Shown: positions 53,101-62,572, counted from the stretch's first letter. The stretch: DNA of 64,000 nt from Branchiostoma belcheri (GCF_001625305.1 NW_017804198.1:1548709-1612708), one strand, 5' to 3'. The notes: a model not told the origin generated them from the letters alone. Program-made: numbers and translations.

Positions 53101-56100
53101 GCTGATCAGATCACATAACAAAGACAAGTTTAAGCAGGGACAGGTGAGTGTGTCATACTTTTTCGCATTTCGTTGTTAAGAGTCATGAAATGATAGTAAT
53201 GGAATTTATTAATTTCAGTCTTGCCATTTCACTTCTGTTTTACTGAATATGCCCCAAGCTTTTTATTTCAAGACATTAATAGTGTTGAGATTTGCCTTTT
53301 TATATTGTCTTGACAGTTTTGCTGCTTGTGTTGTAGATGGACCTGTTTGAAGTGGAGGCTGTGTCTCTCTGGGGGCTACAGAAGGTTGTTATCGGCCATG
53401 ATGGACATGGACCTGGTCAGTGTTTTTCACAAGTCCCCTGTTCAAGTTATGAGGAACAGTTAATTTAACAATCATCACTAAGCTTCTCCGACTTTCATTA
53501 CTTTAAGTCAAATTCACATTCTTGTGGTATATAATTGTGCTAATCACTGGCTGTAGTGTAAGATAGGCAAGGAATAACAGTTACTGTGATCATGTCTTGA
53601 CAAGTGTACATTGTAATTGAAAGCTAAGACCCTATTATCTAATAGACCATGTCCTCTTTCCACAGTAGAAAACAGCAATCGACGTTGTATTACAAGTAGA
53701 AAATGTGTTTGAGTCAGGATAGATGATGAATGTGTTTTGTCCTGTCATCAGGATCAGGCTGGCACCTGGACAAGGTGGTCATCAGAGGGTCTCCTGAAGC
53801 AGACAAGGAGTACATCTTCCCATGTAAAATGTAACTGGCTTCATTATTCTGCCTTCTCCATCATCTGTTTTCAATATATAAAATGCGTTTTTTTTAGTTG
53901 TGATTGGATTGTTTGTTTTAGACAAGATGTACATTGTGTTGTACAGGTGGCTAGATGAAAATAAAGATGACAAGTTAACAGAGCGAGAACTGCCGGTAGA
54001 AGTGGAAAAATCAGATCGCGTTAAGTCTCCTGACCTCACCCAAGCCTCACCTTCACCAAAGGAGACCACAGACAACAAACAAGGTAGATTAAATATTCTA
54101 CTGTACACAGTAAAAAAACTACAACAAAACTAGAAAGACCGACATTTGCTTGGGAGCAAATACAGCATATTTCAGTCCATCTCCCTCCCACGCAAAAGTG
54201 GACTATTCCAAACTTACCCCAGTGCAAAACTGGCAAAGGTTCTCAAATAAATGAATTAGATAGTAGCTATATGAGAACAAAGATGCAAGAACAAGTACTT
54301 TGGATCTCGAAAGCTTTACTAATCTTATTATCTTATTACAGGTATGCAAATACTAACAATGATGAGATTTGATACATTTTGAAGGTCTTAGGCACATAAA
54401 ATTGAATGTGCGGGTCATTACGCACGACTTACGTGCAATGTGACCCAGGGTAACCCGCAATGGAACACGTGTTCCATGGCCAACGGCAGATGGAATGGGC
54501 CATTCTTTAGATAGAACATGGAACGGATACAGCACTTTTGGCCCTTTTTTGCTGAAAATAGCCATTAAAGTCCCCCAAATGAGTCATTTGGAAGTGGTGT
54601 ATGCCAAATACATGAATGCTATTCTGTAGACACACGTTCAAGGTACCCTTATACCGAATGTCATATCATTTGGTTGTAATACCAGGGCTCAGGATCCAAA
54701 AATCCATTTTTTGGCGAAAAATGCCCCAAAAAACCTTCATAAAAATTTTCAAAGGCATGTTTAAAAAAAATGAAAAAAACGTCTGGGGGTATTGGCCCAC
54801 TCTACCTCCATGCCAAATTTCAAGTCATTTGGCTAAATGATGGCGGAGTTGAATCCCTATGACCGAGTGGCAGGAGGAGGAGGGGAAACATGAGGGAACA
54901 CAATATATTTCATCCATACCATGGTATGGACTGAAATATAACTACCTATTAGAATAATGTACTCATGCTGGAGTAGATATCGCGATTGATGGAAGTTTAC
55001 TAGTAGCCATTGTAAAAAAAAAAATTTTTTAAGAATGAATGAAATAAAAACAACCACATTAATGAGATGTCAAAAAGAATTTGCATATTCTTTTGTCTTT
55101 TAATGTGACTTTTGTTTTGGGTTGTATATAACCAGACATGAACAACATTCAACTTAATTCATGACAACTGGCTCCTATGAAGTATTTTTTGGTCCCCCTT
55201 AAGATGACTGGACAGTGAGAATAACGACCAGTGAGGATGAGAATGCAGGCACAGATGCCCAGGTCAGCCTGACTGTGTACGGGGACCAGGGGAACTCAGG
55301 ACCCCTGCAGCTGGGGGGCGGAGAAAGCGGCTTCTTTGAGAGCGGGAACATAGATGTAAGTGTACATGCATATAAAAAAGCACTTTTCTTTTCTAGAAAG
55401 TTTGTGACTGAGGATGATTTACATCTTGAAAGAAAGTTACATTTTTGTTAAAGCTGTTGTTGCCCTCGTCCCTAGGTGAAAATGGGAGGTGTTGGAAAAA
55501 TCTACAAGATCCGACTAGAACATGACAATAGTGGAACAGACCCAGGGTGGAAGGTGGATAAGGTACGGAACATCAGGATCGATATACCTGTTCTGTTAGA
55601 TGTTATGACTGGACATTAGATGGAGAATGTCCCGTTCCAATCCTTGCAGAAAGGGTGCAAGCTCAGGAAGTGTATATTGTATATTCATTTAACAAGTTAC
55701 ATACTTTATGAGCAAATACTACCATTGGCTTTTGAGACTTTCATACTTTGAACAACATGTTTTTGTCTGGATCTGCGCACCTATAAATCATGGCAAACAT
55801 CAGGCAAACATCATACGGAGGTTGTATCCTATACGGAATCATTATTGTTGTTGTTGACTCGTCTTGTATTATGTCCCAGGTGGAGCTGTCCCACCCCAGC
55901 TCAGGTGAGACCCTGGTGTTCACCTGTGAGCGCTGGCTGGCGACCGACAAAGACGACGGACAGACCTGCCGCGAGCTGCCTGCTGTACAAGAAGGGAAGG
56001 AAACACTACCAGGTACAGCTATCCTAGCTGTTCATTTAATGCCCAAGTTTGTGGCACTAAAGCAGTATTCTCATACATTTCACTCCACAAAGTCAGGTAT

Positions 56101-59074
56101 TTTTTGAACAGGCATTAGCTAATAGTCGGTTGAGTGATCTCTTAGCAAAATAGTTGAGAAAGTAGTTGAGAAAAAAATTTTATTGCCTGGAATAATCAGT
56201 CAATTATAGCGAAAATTCTAATGAACATGCAGAGCATGTCACTAACCTCTGCTAAGTACAATTGAAGTAAACTCGGTAGCATGCAGTATAAAAAAATATA
56301 ATTGTAAATGAACCCGGTGGTAGGCCAAAAGCCAACACGTGCGCTCCTATCAAAACCCGAGCCCCTGGCAGGCCCACAATAGACTGGTTACCAGTCTGTA
56401 CTACCTAAAACAAAACACTTTGCGATGTCAAGTTCTCGCAATGAACCGGTCAATCAGTGAAAATGAAACCATGAACATGTAAAGTTTTGGTAATTAGACA
56501 TCCTAACATGCTGTCCCCTGGGCTTTTCCACCTCCATTTTGTAAGATCATTGCGAAAACACTTAAGCCTTGATTGTTACCACATAAAAGCAGTCTCTTTT
56601 TATGGCTTTACGTCTCCACTCATGTCTCTCTTTCTCTCAAAAGTTGTATTTTAGCATTGCCAGGAGGTCTCTCCTTCAAAATCTGCTATCTACTTATAAA
56701 AGTAGCAATGTCCTAAAACTAGACAAACTTTAAGGAAAATTGTTGCATTAATCAGTGGATTCTGGTAAGGTTGTTTGTATCTTGATTACAGCTATCACAG
56801 TACTTACCTGTCGGGTAGAATTAAATGTGAATCACGAATTCGAACCTCCTATTTCTACTTCCAAAAAGGATTGTACAAAGACGGCTGCTTCAAGAAAGAT
56901 TGTCAGGACGCTAAGAGTCTCCGTGAGTGGTGGGGCAAGAAAATCAGCGTCATTGAGCCTTTGGACATCAGTGACGACCTGTACAAGTGTCTACTCTGCA
57001 GGTAATTTTTCTAATGGTTTTCATGAGTGAAGAGGAAAATCAGTTGCTCTATAAATTGTGTACCTCTCCCTCAATACATAAAGTTAAGATCCATCTAGAG
57101 TTCTAAGATCTCATACCTTTGCCAAATGATTTTAAACTTTCAGTAATACACCATGGAGAAAAGTGAGACGTAGTGAAACCAGGGAACCATTTTCCAACGG
57201 CTCACTATACACGTTTGTCCGCGGATTCTAGTGTCTAGTGTAGGGCCATTGGGCCCAGACCCTTGCAGTAGGTGATTATCTACTCGAGCTGTCAGCTGCA
57301 TTTTCGCCAGATTATATGAGAGTCCTATCATGGAATACAAAGGATTCATAAACTTTCCTAATCAATTAGGCAAATTGCACTCTGATTTGATTAATAAGAA
57401 TCTAATTACCTACACACAAAACTGACAACGATCCGTCAACCGGTTCTTCAGTTATCCTTCACATACATTCTTGGCAAAGGTAATAATAAGTGTTTTAAAC
57501 ATCATTCTTCGAAGACATTCATTGAATGTCATTGAAATGCTGACTTCTCGTACGTGCATGCATGCAGGTTCATTAAGTCTAGAAGTGCCGTTCCTGCCCT
57601 GGGAAAACAGGTAACTAGCACCACCAGTGAAGTCCTGCACATGTTCAACAGTCAGCAACTCGTTCTCCTGGACAACATTGGGCTGCCTCTGCACCTGCAC
57701 ATCACGGGGCCAGCAGGAAGCGGGAAGACTTCCATCCTACTGCACAAGGTACGAGCTCTCGACACAGACATCAGAAAAGCTGGGAAAAAAGAGACAATTC
57801 TTGTGCTCTGTTACAACAAACCACTGGGAGAGAAGCTCACCACGGAATTGAAAGAATGCCCCTGTGTTACAGTCAGAACTTTAAATTCCATACTGTACGA
57901 GGTTACCGGTGTTTCGAAACGCGATATTGATCCAAACAATTCAGAACAAAAATCTAAAGTCCATGAGATGTTTAAATTTGACCACATTTTCGTTGACGAA
58001 GGTCAAGATTTCACCGGTAAGTGGCAAAAGCTTCTAGAGTGGATCCAAGAAAACTCAGATTGCGAGAGTAAGTTTCATTGGATTTTCTTCGACAATCAGC
58101 AGCTCGTAAGCTTTAAAGCGACAGGACTTTCTTCTGACGAACATGACAAGGCGATTAAACTGCACAAGGTGTATCGGATGACACGCAGTGTTTATGACCA
58201 GTTCAAGAAGTACCTTAAAACAATAGAACATCGGTGCTCTATTGGACACAATATCTACGGCATGTCCATAGAGTGGGACAAAATGGGCAAAGAGAGTGAC
58301 CCTAAAGATCTCAAGGTCGCCTGTGACCCTAAAGATCCCAAGGACCCTAAAGACCCTAAGGACCCTAAAGATCCCAAGGTCGCCTGTTACTACATCTCAA
58401 AGCATGTGAATAGTCTACTTGAGAAGAAGGTGCCTCCAAATGACATTTGTGTTCTCGTTCGTGATAATCAGAAGACTGCGGATGACATAAAAAAGAACCT
58501 CAAAGACAAAAAGAACAAGATGATACCGTGCCAGAATGCTACGGAATCTATCAAGAATCCGAAGAGAGACGCCATCATAGTGGATAGTATCAGAAGGTTC
58601 AAGGGTTTAGAGACCAAGGTACTGATCTTGTATAATCCCCCTTGTCCCGGCGAAGACAACGCAGTGGAACTGCTGTACACTGCCTTGTCTCGTTCTTTCT
58701 GTCTTGTTATCATCATCGCGCCTGAGGAGGTTATCCGGATCCTTCAGTTACAAGATGGCGGAAATGAGATGGCAAATAAATCTCATTTTAAGCAACATGA
58801 CAAGAAAAGAAACCCGGCAAAGACAAAGTTGGTGAAGACTGTCTCGGCACTTGAGAAAAGATTTACGGATGAGGAACTGACTGGACTTTCGAGTAGCGAG
58901 ATCAACACGATTCAACAGAAGTTGAAAGGGATGATAAAGGCGATTGAAGAGTCAAAGACATCACGACTACAGCACAAAAAGAGCAAGAGCTTGGACGAGC
59001 TAGCATTGAGGGCAGAATTGGGCATTGTCAAGAAGAGCTCGAGGTTAACGGCCCTTCGGCGTAAAACAATCTAA
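44147..59074 (+). CDS. Gene B: NERD nuclease - PLAT - PLAT - SF1 helicase fusion, about 11 exons
   Basis: Exons: 44147-44179, 51742-52393, 52992-53143, 53337-53415, 53752-53830, 53947-54083, 55204-55355, 55476-55562, 55880-56012, 56770 or 56792-57001, 57568-59074. All joins keep phase except the one into 57001, which needs the 56770 start or an unseen small exon. The 56770 start gives 1080 residues. Domains: hydrophobic N-terminus, NERD-type PD-(D/E)xK nuclease (about residues 60-225), PLAT/LH2 at about 229-345 and 378-500, Cys-containing linker, UvrD/Rep-like SF1 helicase (about 600-960), basic C-terminal tail. NERD plus SF1 helicase is a bacterial arrangement, known from a nuclease-helicase phage-defence protein; PLAT domains bind lipids or proteins. 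Inferred job: ATP-driven nuclease/helicase acting on foreign or damaged nucleic acid. Confidence 0.88.
44583..44719. repeat. 15-bp tandem repeat gaaatagacacggtc, about 9 copies
   Basis: Nearly perfect units directly inside the left arm of the 7.2-kb inverted-repeat segment. Some copies carry gatc in place of ggtc. The unit is a multiple of three, so it creates long repetitive reading frames on both strands that are not genes. Confidence 0.9.
44740..46060. repeat. Diverged two-copy duplication (about 44740-45400 and 45420-46060)
   Basis: Both copies share the gtgtattcacactta-like start, ttatcttcccc-cactatac, then aaatgctacatacttttt and an end with acatgaccattg-like AT-rich sequence. The second copy carries the 45640-45867 insertion. 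Confidence 0.7.
45640..45867 (-). mobile_element. Short copy of the dispersed element inside a local duplication
   Basis: Runs from accttcgccaagaaggttat to gggaactctagtt, the reverse of the 23375 element. The neighbouring duplicate at about 44740-45070 lacks it, so the insertion boundaries can be read directly. Confidence 0.8.
46455..46716. mobile_element. 262-bp MITE with 50-bp inverted ends
   Basis: atatatagtagaggggattc ... cgacatcttgcac at the left is mirrored by gtgcaagatgtcggtagctt ... ctctactatata at the right. Confidence 0.85.
46735..47705 (-). mobile_element. Non-LTR retrotransposon: C-terminal 231+ residues of reverse transcriptase
   Basis: Minus-strand frame 47632-46937 encodes NTSKTKCIVLGSKPK, VKLLGSTVDECLTWNTH, HIDYCSPVWSC and YRAVSVWNNLP, the end of a CR1/Jockey-like ORF2. 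The 3' end is a (tttcaaag)n tail at about 46735. A gap at 47706-47725 cuts the 5' side. Confidence 0.87.
46767..46792. repeat. Perfect 26-bp palindrome
   Basis: agcggtggaccctagggtcc followed by accgct reads the same on both strands. It lies at the 3' end of the retrotransposon fragment. Confidence 0.85.
47706..47725. other. Assembly gap
   Basis: 20 N between two near-identical retrotransposon segments. Confidence 0.99.
47726..48029 (-). mobile_element. Second copy of the same retrotransposon segment across the gap
   Basis: Nearly identical to 47075-47378 apart from single-base indels in homopolymers. Because it abuts an N gap, an assembly duplication (two haplotypes or reads not merged) is as likely as a true repeat. 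Confidence 0.75.
48518..49463 (+). mobile_element. Dispersed ATTATGCAAAT element, full-length copy
   Basis: ctagagttcgatgatctcat start, several cattaattatgcaaatta motifs, an (agacgg)n tract at about 49382-49408 and the end catggaggtaataa. Lies within the 7.2-kb inverted-repeat segment. Confidence 0.8.
50691..51155. mobile_element. GC-rich foldback element with CGGC/GCCG subrepeats
   Basis: Arms about 50691-50905 and 50930-51155 are inverted copies (caccggacgggtcc..., cgacaggaagccgtaaagga, mirrored at the right). The interior is rich in gccgg/ccggc motifs. A related block with the same motif style is at 49626-49890. Confidence 0.8.
51742..52393 (+). CDS. Gene B exon 2: NERD (nuclease-related) domain
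   Basis: Open from the acceptor ATATAG at 51741 to the donor CAG|GTAGGT at 52394, ending in phase 1. The first 30 residues are hydrophobic (TLVTFYLWATGLIF) and could anchor or embed in a membrane. The nuclease fold follows: the helix GNEAEWHVYSRLHEL (NERD G-x-E-x-x-V motif), the metal-binding strand GEFDFVIV (Asp near 52168) and MEVKAV (Glu and Lys at 52210-52218), the D..E-x-K signature of PD-(D/E)xK enzymes. All key residues are intact. A single exon for the whole domain contrasts with the split PLAT domains. Confidence 0.88.
52992..53143 (+). CDS. Gene B exon 3: first PLAT/LH2 domain, N-terminal strands
   Basis: Encodes YQVEVHTTDQEGAGTDSNVY followed by ITIYGQRGDTGKR. The T-x-D-x-x-x-A-G-T-D-[SA]-x-V-Y-I-x-[IL]-[YF]-G pattern is the hallmark of PLAT/LH2 domains as in LOXHD1. 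Phase 1 in, phase 0 out. Confidence 0.95.
53337..53415 (+). CDS. Gene B exon 4: first PLAT domain, middle strand
   Basis: A 79-nt exon encoding DLFEVEAVSLWGLQKVVIGH, the central PLAT strands (usual pattern F-x-[VI]-x-x-x-x-L-G-x-[IL]-x-x-[VI]). Phase 0 in, phase 1 out; TTGTAG acceptor, GTCAGT donor. Confidence 0.9.
53752..53830 (+). CDS. Gene B exon 5: first PLAT domain, W-x-L-D strand
   Basis: Encodes GSGWHLDKVVIRGS and EYIFPC. G-W-x-L-D-x-V and the F-P-C strand are PLAT hallmarks. Phase 1 in, phase 2 out; the donor AAAT|GTAACT joins the next exon to give FPCKMWLDENKDD, matching the F-P-C-x-x-W-L pattern of LOXHD1-like repeats. Confidence 0.9.
53947..54083 (+). CDS. Gene B exon 6: end of first PLAT domain and linker
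   Basis: Starts with the WLDENKDDKLTERELP end of PLAT 1, then a charged Ser/Pro/Thr linker (PDLTQASPSPKETTDNK) leading to PLAT 2. Phase 2 in, phase 1 out; TACAG acceptor, AAG|GTAGAT donor. Confidence 0.88.
54365..54945 (-). mobile_element. Same MITE, reverse orientation, in the PLAT1-PLAT2 intron of gene B
   Basis: Reverse copy of the 30207 block, ending ccataccatggtatggactg. It sits between gene B exons 6 and 7. Confidence 0.78.
55204..55355 (+). CDS. Gene B exon 7: second PLAT/LH2 domain, N-terminal strands
   Basis: Encodes DWTVRITTSEDENAGTDAQ, then VSLTVYGDQGNSG and a GESGFFESGNID segment. Same exon length (152 nt) and phases as exon 3, so the two PLAT blocks arose by duplication of an exon set. 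Confidence 0.95.
55476..55562 (+). CDS. Gene B exon 8: second PLAT domain, middle strands
   Basis: Encodes VGKIYKIRLEHDNSGTDPGW and KVDK, the L-x-x-I-x-I-x-H-D-[ND]-S-G-x-x-P-x-W motif of PLAT domains. 87 nt, phase 0 at both ends. It covers what exons 4 and 5 encode in PLAT 1, so one intron was lost or gained between the copies. Confidence 0.93.
55880..56012 (+). CDS. Gene B exon 9: end of second PLAT domain
   Basis: Encodes VELSHPSSGETLVFTCERWL, then DKDDGQTCRELPA, closing PLAT 2 with the F-x-C-x-R-W-L and D-x-D-D-G motifs. Phase 0 in. The CCAG|GTACAG donor gives phase 1 out, which does not fit the best-looking acceptor of the next exon. Confidence 0.9.
56792..57001 (+). CDS. Gene B exon 10: Cys-containing linker before the helicase
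   Basis: Coding-like exon: aromatic-rich start, then KDGCFKKDC, REWWGKKISVIEPLDIS and YKCLLC at its end. C-x4-C and C-x2-C pairs could bind zinc, but no family is recognised. CTGCAG|GTAATT donor, phase 2 out, fits the helicase exon. The acceptor at 56791 has a good pyrimidine tract but mismatches the phase of exon 9; a weaker acceptor at 56769 restores it. Confidence 0.7.
57096..57485 (+). mobile_element. Dispersed element, internally deleted, in the last intron of gene B
   Basis: ctagagttctaagatctcat start and ggcaaaggtaataa end, about 390 bp, just upstream of the helicase exon acceptor. Confidence 0.75.
57568..59074 (+). CDS. Gene B exon 11: UvrD/Rep-like superfamily 1 helicase and C-terminal tail
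   Basis: One 1507-nt exon. It contains the QQLVLLD Q-like motif, Walker A GPAGSGKT (57707-57730), motif Ia LVLCYNKPLGEKL, Walker B FVDEGQD (57992-58009, the DExQ form of UvrD/Rep), motif III WIFFDNQQ, motif IV KVYRMTRS, motif V DSIRRFKGLE (58583-58612) and motif VI LLYTALSRS (58670-58696, with the arginine finger). All catalytic residues look intact. A DPK repeat interrupts the region between motifs IV and V. The tail is Lys/Arg/Ser rich. Stop TAA at 59072. Intron-free coding of the whole helicase fits acquisition as a compact unit. Confidence 0.92.
58298..58387 (+). repeat. In-frame 18-bp/9-bp tandem repeat encoding DPKDPK
   Basis: Copies of gaccctaaagatcccaag and shorter halves give a DPKDPKDPKDPK tract flanked by two copies of a KVAC segment, inside the helicase exon. 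All unit lengths are multiples of three, so copy number can vary without breaking the frame. The tract lies in a surface loop position between helicase motifs. Confidence 0.85.
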
Positions 59075-60283
59075 AGTGTCTGCTGAATGTTATGATAAGA
59101 CTATCAACAAAAGCGCTCTACTATAAATATCATCAATTTTCCTATCTTATGTCACATGTTCAAGTTATATCATATTGAATCTATCATGAAAAGGAATACG
59201 AGGACATATTTTACACATGCATAAATGGACATGATATAAAACTGAAATTACCCACCGGCTTTATTATAACTGTGTTATATGGCCCTGCCAAATGGATATT
59301 TTCTGGGCTGAAAATCATAGCTATAGTAAAGGGACCAAAATAAATGTTGATAAAATTACATTTTATGTGAATCCAAAATCCAAGCATTGTAGTCCATGAG
59401 CCGGCGTTGCGCACTCATTACGTATCATTTCATATTACTACGTCCTTTGGCATCTACACTTTGTGCTTCACGTAGTTGCAGCACTTATATAAAATGCATA
59501 CATGCAAGTTTAGTTTGTCCTTTGATTGGCCACTCACTAAGTCCCCCATTCCACTTAGTGGCGCTCTCATGACGCTCTCTCTGCTACCTGAAGCTGGTGT
59601 GTTACGCCGAAGGGCGCGGTTATACCGGCTATACAGATACAGAAACTGGTGTGTTATGCCGAAGGGCGCGGTTATACCGGCTATACAGATACAGAAGCTG
59701 GTGTGTTACGCCGAAGGGCGCGGTTATACCGGCTATATAGATACAGAAGCTGGTGTGAGACGGCGCTCTCACTGCGCTCTCTCTGCCACCTGAGATTGGT
59801 CGGAGCGCGGAGAGAGCGCCGTGAGAGCGCCGACGTCGTCAGGTTTTCGATCCAAATTAATGGTTTGGCCATTGTGCGCTCTCATGGCGCTTTCTCCGCC
59901 CCCATCGCTGTCCTTGGCTGTCCTTGGCGCTCTCACGCGTGAACCGCTTCTATACAGTCGCCCAGGCGCTCTGTCCGCGCTCTGGCCAATTTCAGGTCGC
60001 GGAGAGAGCGCCGTCTAAGTGGAATGGGGGTATAACTCACTCAGTCCCGTAGCTGTACATGTAAGCCGTGAGTTCTCCTCCCCTTGCGGTCATCAGCCAC
60101 GCTGGTCAGCAAGACGCAGTCTCTTCAGATCACTCTTTGGCCGCTACATGCGCGCAATACTACTGTAGAAATAAACCATACATAAAATTTGAAGGCAAAT
60201 CACCCAGTCTTGCGACCCTGTCGATTGTATTTTAGTTACAACTTCAATCGGCTGTTCTTCAGTTAAAACCTACAACAGTGAGC
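59075..60283. other. Sequence downstream of gene B
   Basis: No AATAAA lies within a few hundred bases of the stop; the first clear AATAAA is near 60170. The stretch 59750-60020 is rich in gcgctctc/gagagcgc motifs on both strands (agagcgccgtgagagcgccg and the reverse), another inverted-motif block without a gene. Confidence 0.5.
59594..59756 (+). repeat. Three tandem copies of a retrotransposon 3' tail (54 bp)
   Basis: The unit ctggtgtgttacgccgaagg plus gcgcggttataccggctatacagatacagaag repeats three times. It equals the 3' end of the element at 9501-9893 and may arise from tail expansion during reverse transcription. Confidence 0.8.
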
Positions 60284-61032
60284 AGATTATTATTGGAATG
60301 AGCAGAGCACTTTGGACTAATCTCTCAGGCTGTTCACAGCTTAGAGGTACATATCCAATATTTTGTCAAAAACTTCTCTGTTACATAGCGGATCATAATG
60401 ACCCCCAGCGGGGGTCTTCACGCTTCGTTAAAAATGAAAAAATCTCAGGATTTATTCCAAAGATCTCAATATTTTAGACGAAATCTTGAGATCTTATGAG
60501 CTCATGAGATAATCTCAAGATCTTTCAGAAAATCTTAAGATGAAAACGAAAGGTCTCAAGATCTTCCAAGATATTTTTAAACCATCTTGAAATTTTTCCA
60601 TAGCATCTCGAGATGCTTTAAAAAATATCAAGATTTGTTTAAAGATCTCATGATTTATTAAGTAATCTTGAGATTTTTAAAGCATCTCGAGATGCTATGA
60701 AAAAATCTCAAGATGCTTTGAAAACAACTTGGAAAGATCTTGAGACCTTTCATTTTCATCTTAAGATTTTCTGAAAGATCTTGAGATTGTCATGAAAAAT
60801 CTCAAGATTGTCTCATAAGATCTCAAGATTTTGTCTAAAATATTGAGATCTTTGGAATAAATCCTGAGATTTTTCCATTTTTAACGAAGAGTGAAGACCC
60901 CCGCTGGGGGTCATTATGATCCGCTATGTAACAGAGATGTCTTTGACAAAATATTGGATATGTACCTCTAAGCTGTGAACAGCCAGAGAGATTAGTCCAA
61001 AGTGCTCTGCTCATTCCAATAATAATCTGCTC
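60284..61032. mobile_element. 750-bp palindrome with ATCTCAAGAT-type subrepeats
   Basis: Left arm starts gagcagattattattggaat; the right arm is its inverted copy ending at 61032. Arms of about 370 bp pair nearly throughout. The inner half is full of short aagatctcaagat-like motifs on both strands. Single strands would fold into a very long hairpin. Confidence 0.9.
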
Positions 61033-61390
61033 GCTGTTCTACATAAATCTCACCACCAGCACACGTTTAAGGCCAACAATGGTATATTAATAGCAATGTG
61101 TTACATACCTTTTCTATTAGCAAATCAGATGGCTCATCTTGTTTCATTTTTGTTGTCTTTGATACATGTACTTGTATCCTGTATCGTATTAGTCAATCAT
61201 AAAATCAAGGGCCACACAAATCTAACGTAAAACTCTAGATCTCTTGCCGTGAAATAACGGGAGACCTCGCTCAATATTCAGACAATAGACTAACAGAAGA
61301 GAACATACATCCTATCACATGCGGACGGTACATGGTTTGATATAACCTTTAATCCTCATTGAAAAAGGTTACCGGAGTCATATTAACTGA

Positions 61391-61723
61391 ATGTACTACA
61401 GTAAAGATGGTAATGTGAGTGGAAAGTATTTCAACGCGAAGAAAAGATCTTGCAAATCGTATGGACAATGTAAGACGCGTCCTCAAGTATGCCTCAATGG
61501 TTGCAATCGTAATCCCAACTTAGTTGATGGTATCTTTTCATTTAGCAAGAAACGCAATAATCTCCTAAAACTTGAGGAAGTCTTGCAAAGAAAAAGATTC
61601 ACAAATTCGATGCACAATATGAAACAGACTCCAACTGTTAGATCTATCCCCTCATTTTACCAGAAGCAATCCTGTGACCTCACCTCGACCATATCAAACT
61701 ACGCGCACTGTTCTGGCTACTAA
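61391..61723 (+). other. Unrecognised 110-codon reading frame
   Basis: Lys/Asn/Ser-rich frame with an ATG start and scattered cysteines. No domain, splice support or neighbour context. Possibly chance. Confidence 0.15.
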
Positions 61724-61839
61724 CGTAACCTTACTCTTCACTAGAATCTTCTCCTAGTCTGACATCCAGCATTGTTCAGCCTGTGCCCTCCGGTAAATAC
61801 TTCCCTATGATCTTAGGAAACAGATCGGATTCATGTCTA

Positions 61840-62145
61840 TAAGACCCCGAGCTCAGACTACACAACCAGGGGGCATATGAGGACAGGACACCAGAATTAT
61901 CAACCGAGAACTGGAGAGTTCAAAAACTTGCATTTCCCAAGAACTATCCTAGAGTGGAACTCGTTGCCCGAGCACAGTTGGGGCATCATCACTGGAAAGC
62001 TCTAAACAACTCCTGCAATTAAATGTGCAAAGATTGAGTGTAACAAGTCTTTCAGTGTGATATACATTGTAGCTATCTGCCGCGGCGCCGCTTGCCTGCG
62101 AAGCTGGTTTGTTACGCCAAAGGGCGGTGATACCGATACAGATAC
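61840..62145 (+). mobile_element. Non-LTR retrotransposon 3' fragment
   Basis: A short frame reads FKNLHFPRTILEWNSLPEHS, matching the end of the reverse transcriptase fragment at 9501-9893, followed by the family tail (cgaagctggtttgttacgcc ... gatacagatacag). Confidence 0.7.
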
Positions 62146-62572
62146 AGGACACAAAGGTGGACATATAAAGGCATTTAATGTCAACTCAACTGAACTCAAG
62201 TCTACATAAAGACTAAAACTGTTGCACTTTTAATATCCCCAAGCACAATGTTTTTTTAGAAGGAAGTTGGGGAAAACATTATACTTAACTAAAGAACCGG
62301 CTTTTACTGAAAGTTTTAACTTGTAACTTGTATGAGATAAATTAAGCCACTCTTCCAAGTCTTCTGCTGCTTAACCCTGTACCCAAATACAAATAAAGCA
62401 CCAAGGTGCTTCCGGTAGAAAGAAGGTTGAAGTATGCAATTCTTATGTTCTGCAACATCGGCAAGAAATTAAACCAAAAGGTAAACAATAAGTTGCCAGG
62501 AACCCAGGATATGGTAAACCACAGTATGATGGTTCATTGTATTCTAAAGGCTTCATCTGAATGTTAATTATA

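Noticed and set aside
51742-59074. Bacterial contamination as the source of the NERD and helicase parts
   Set aside because: Both exons have animal splice borders in matching phases, sit among PLAT exons and amphioxus-style repeats, and no bacterial gene organisation is visible.
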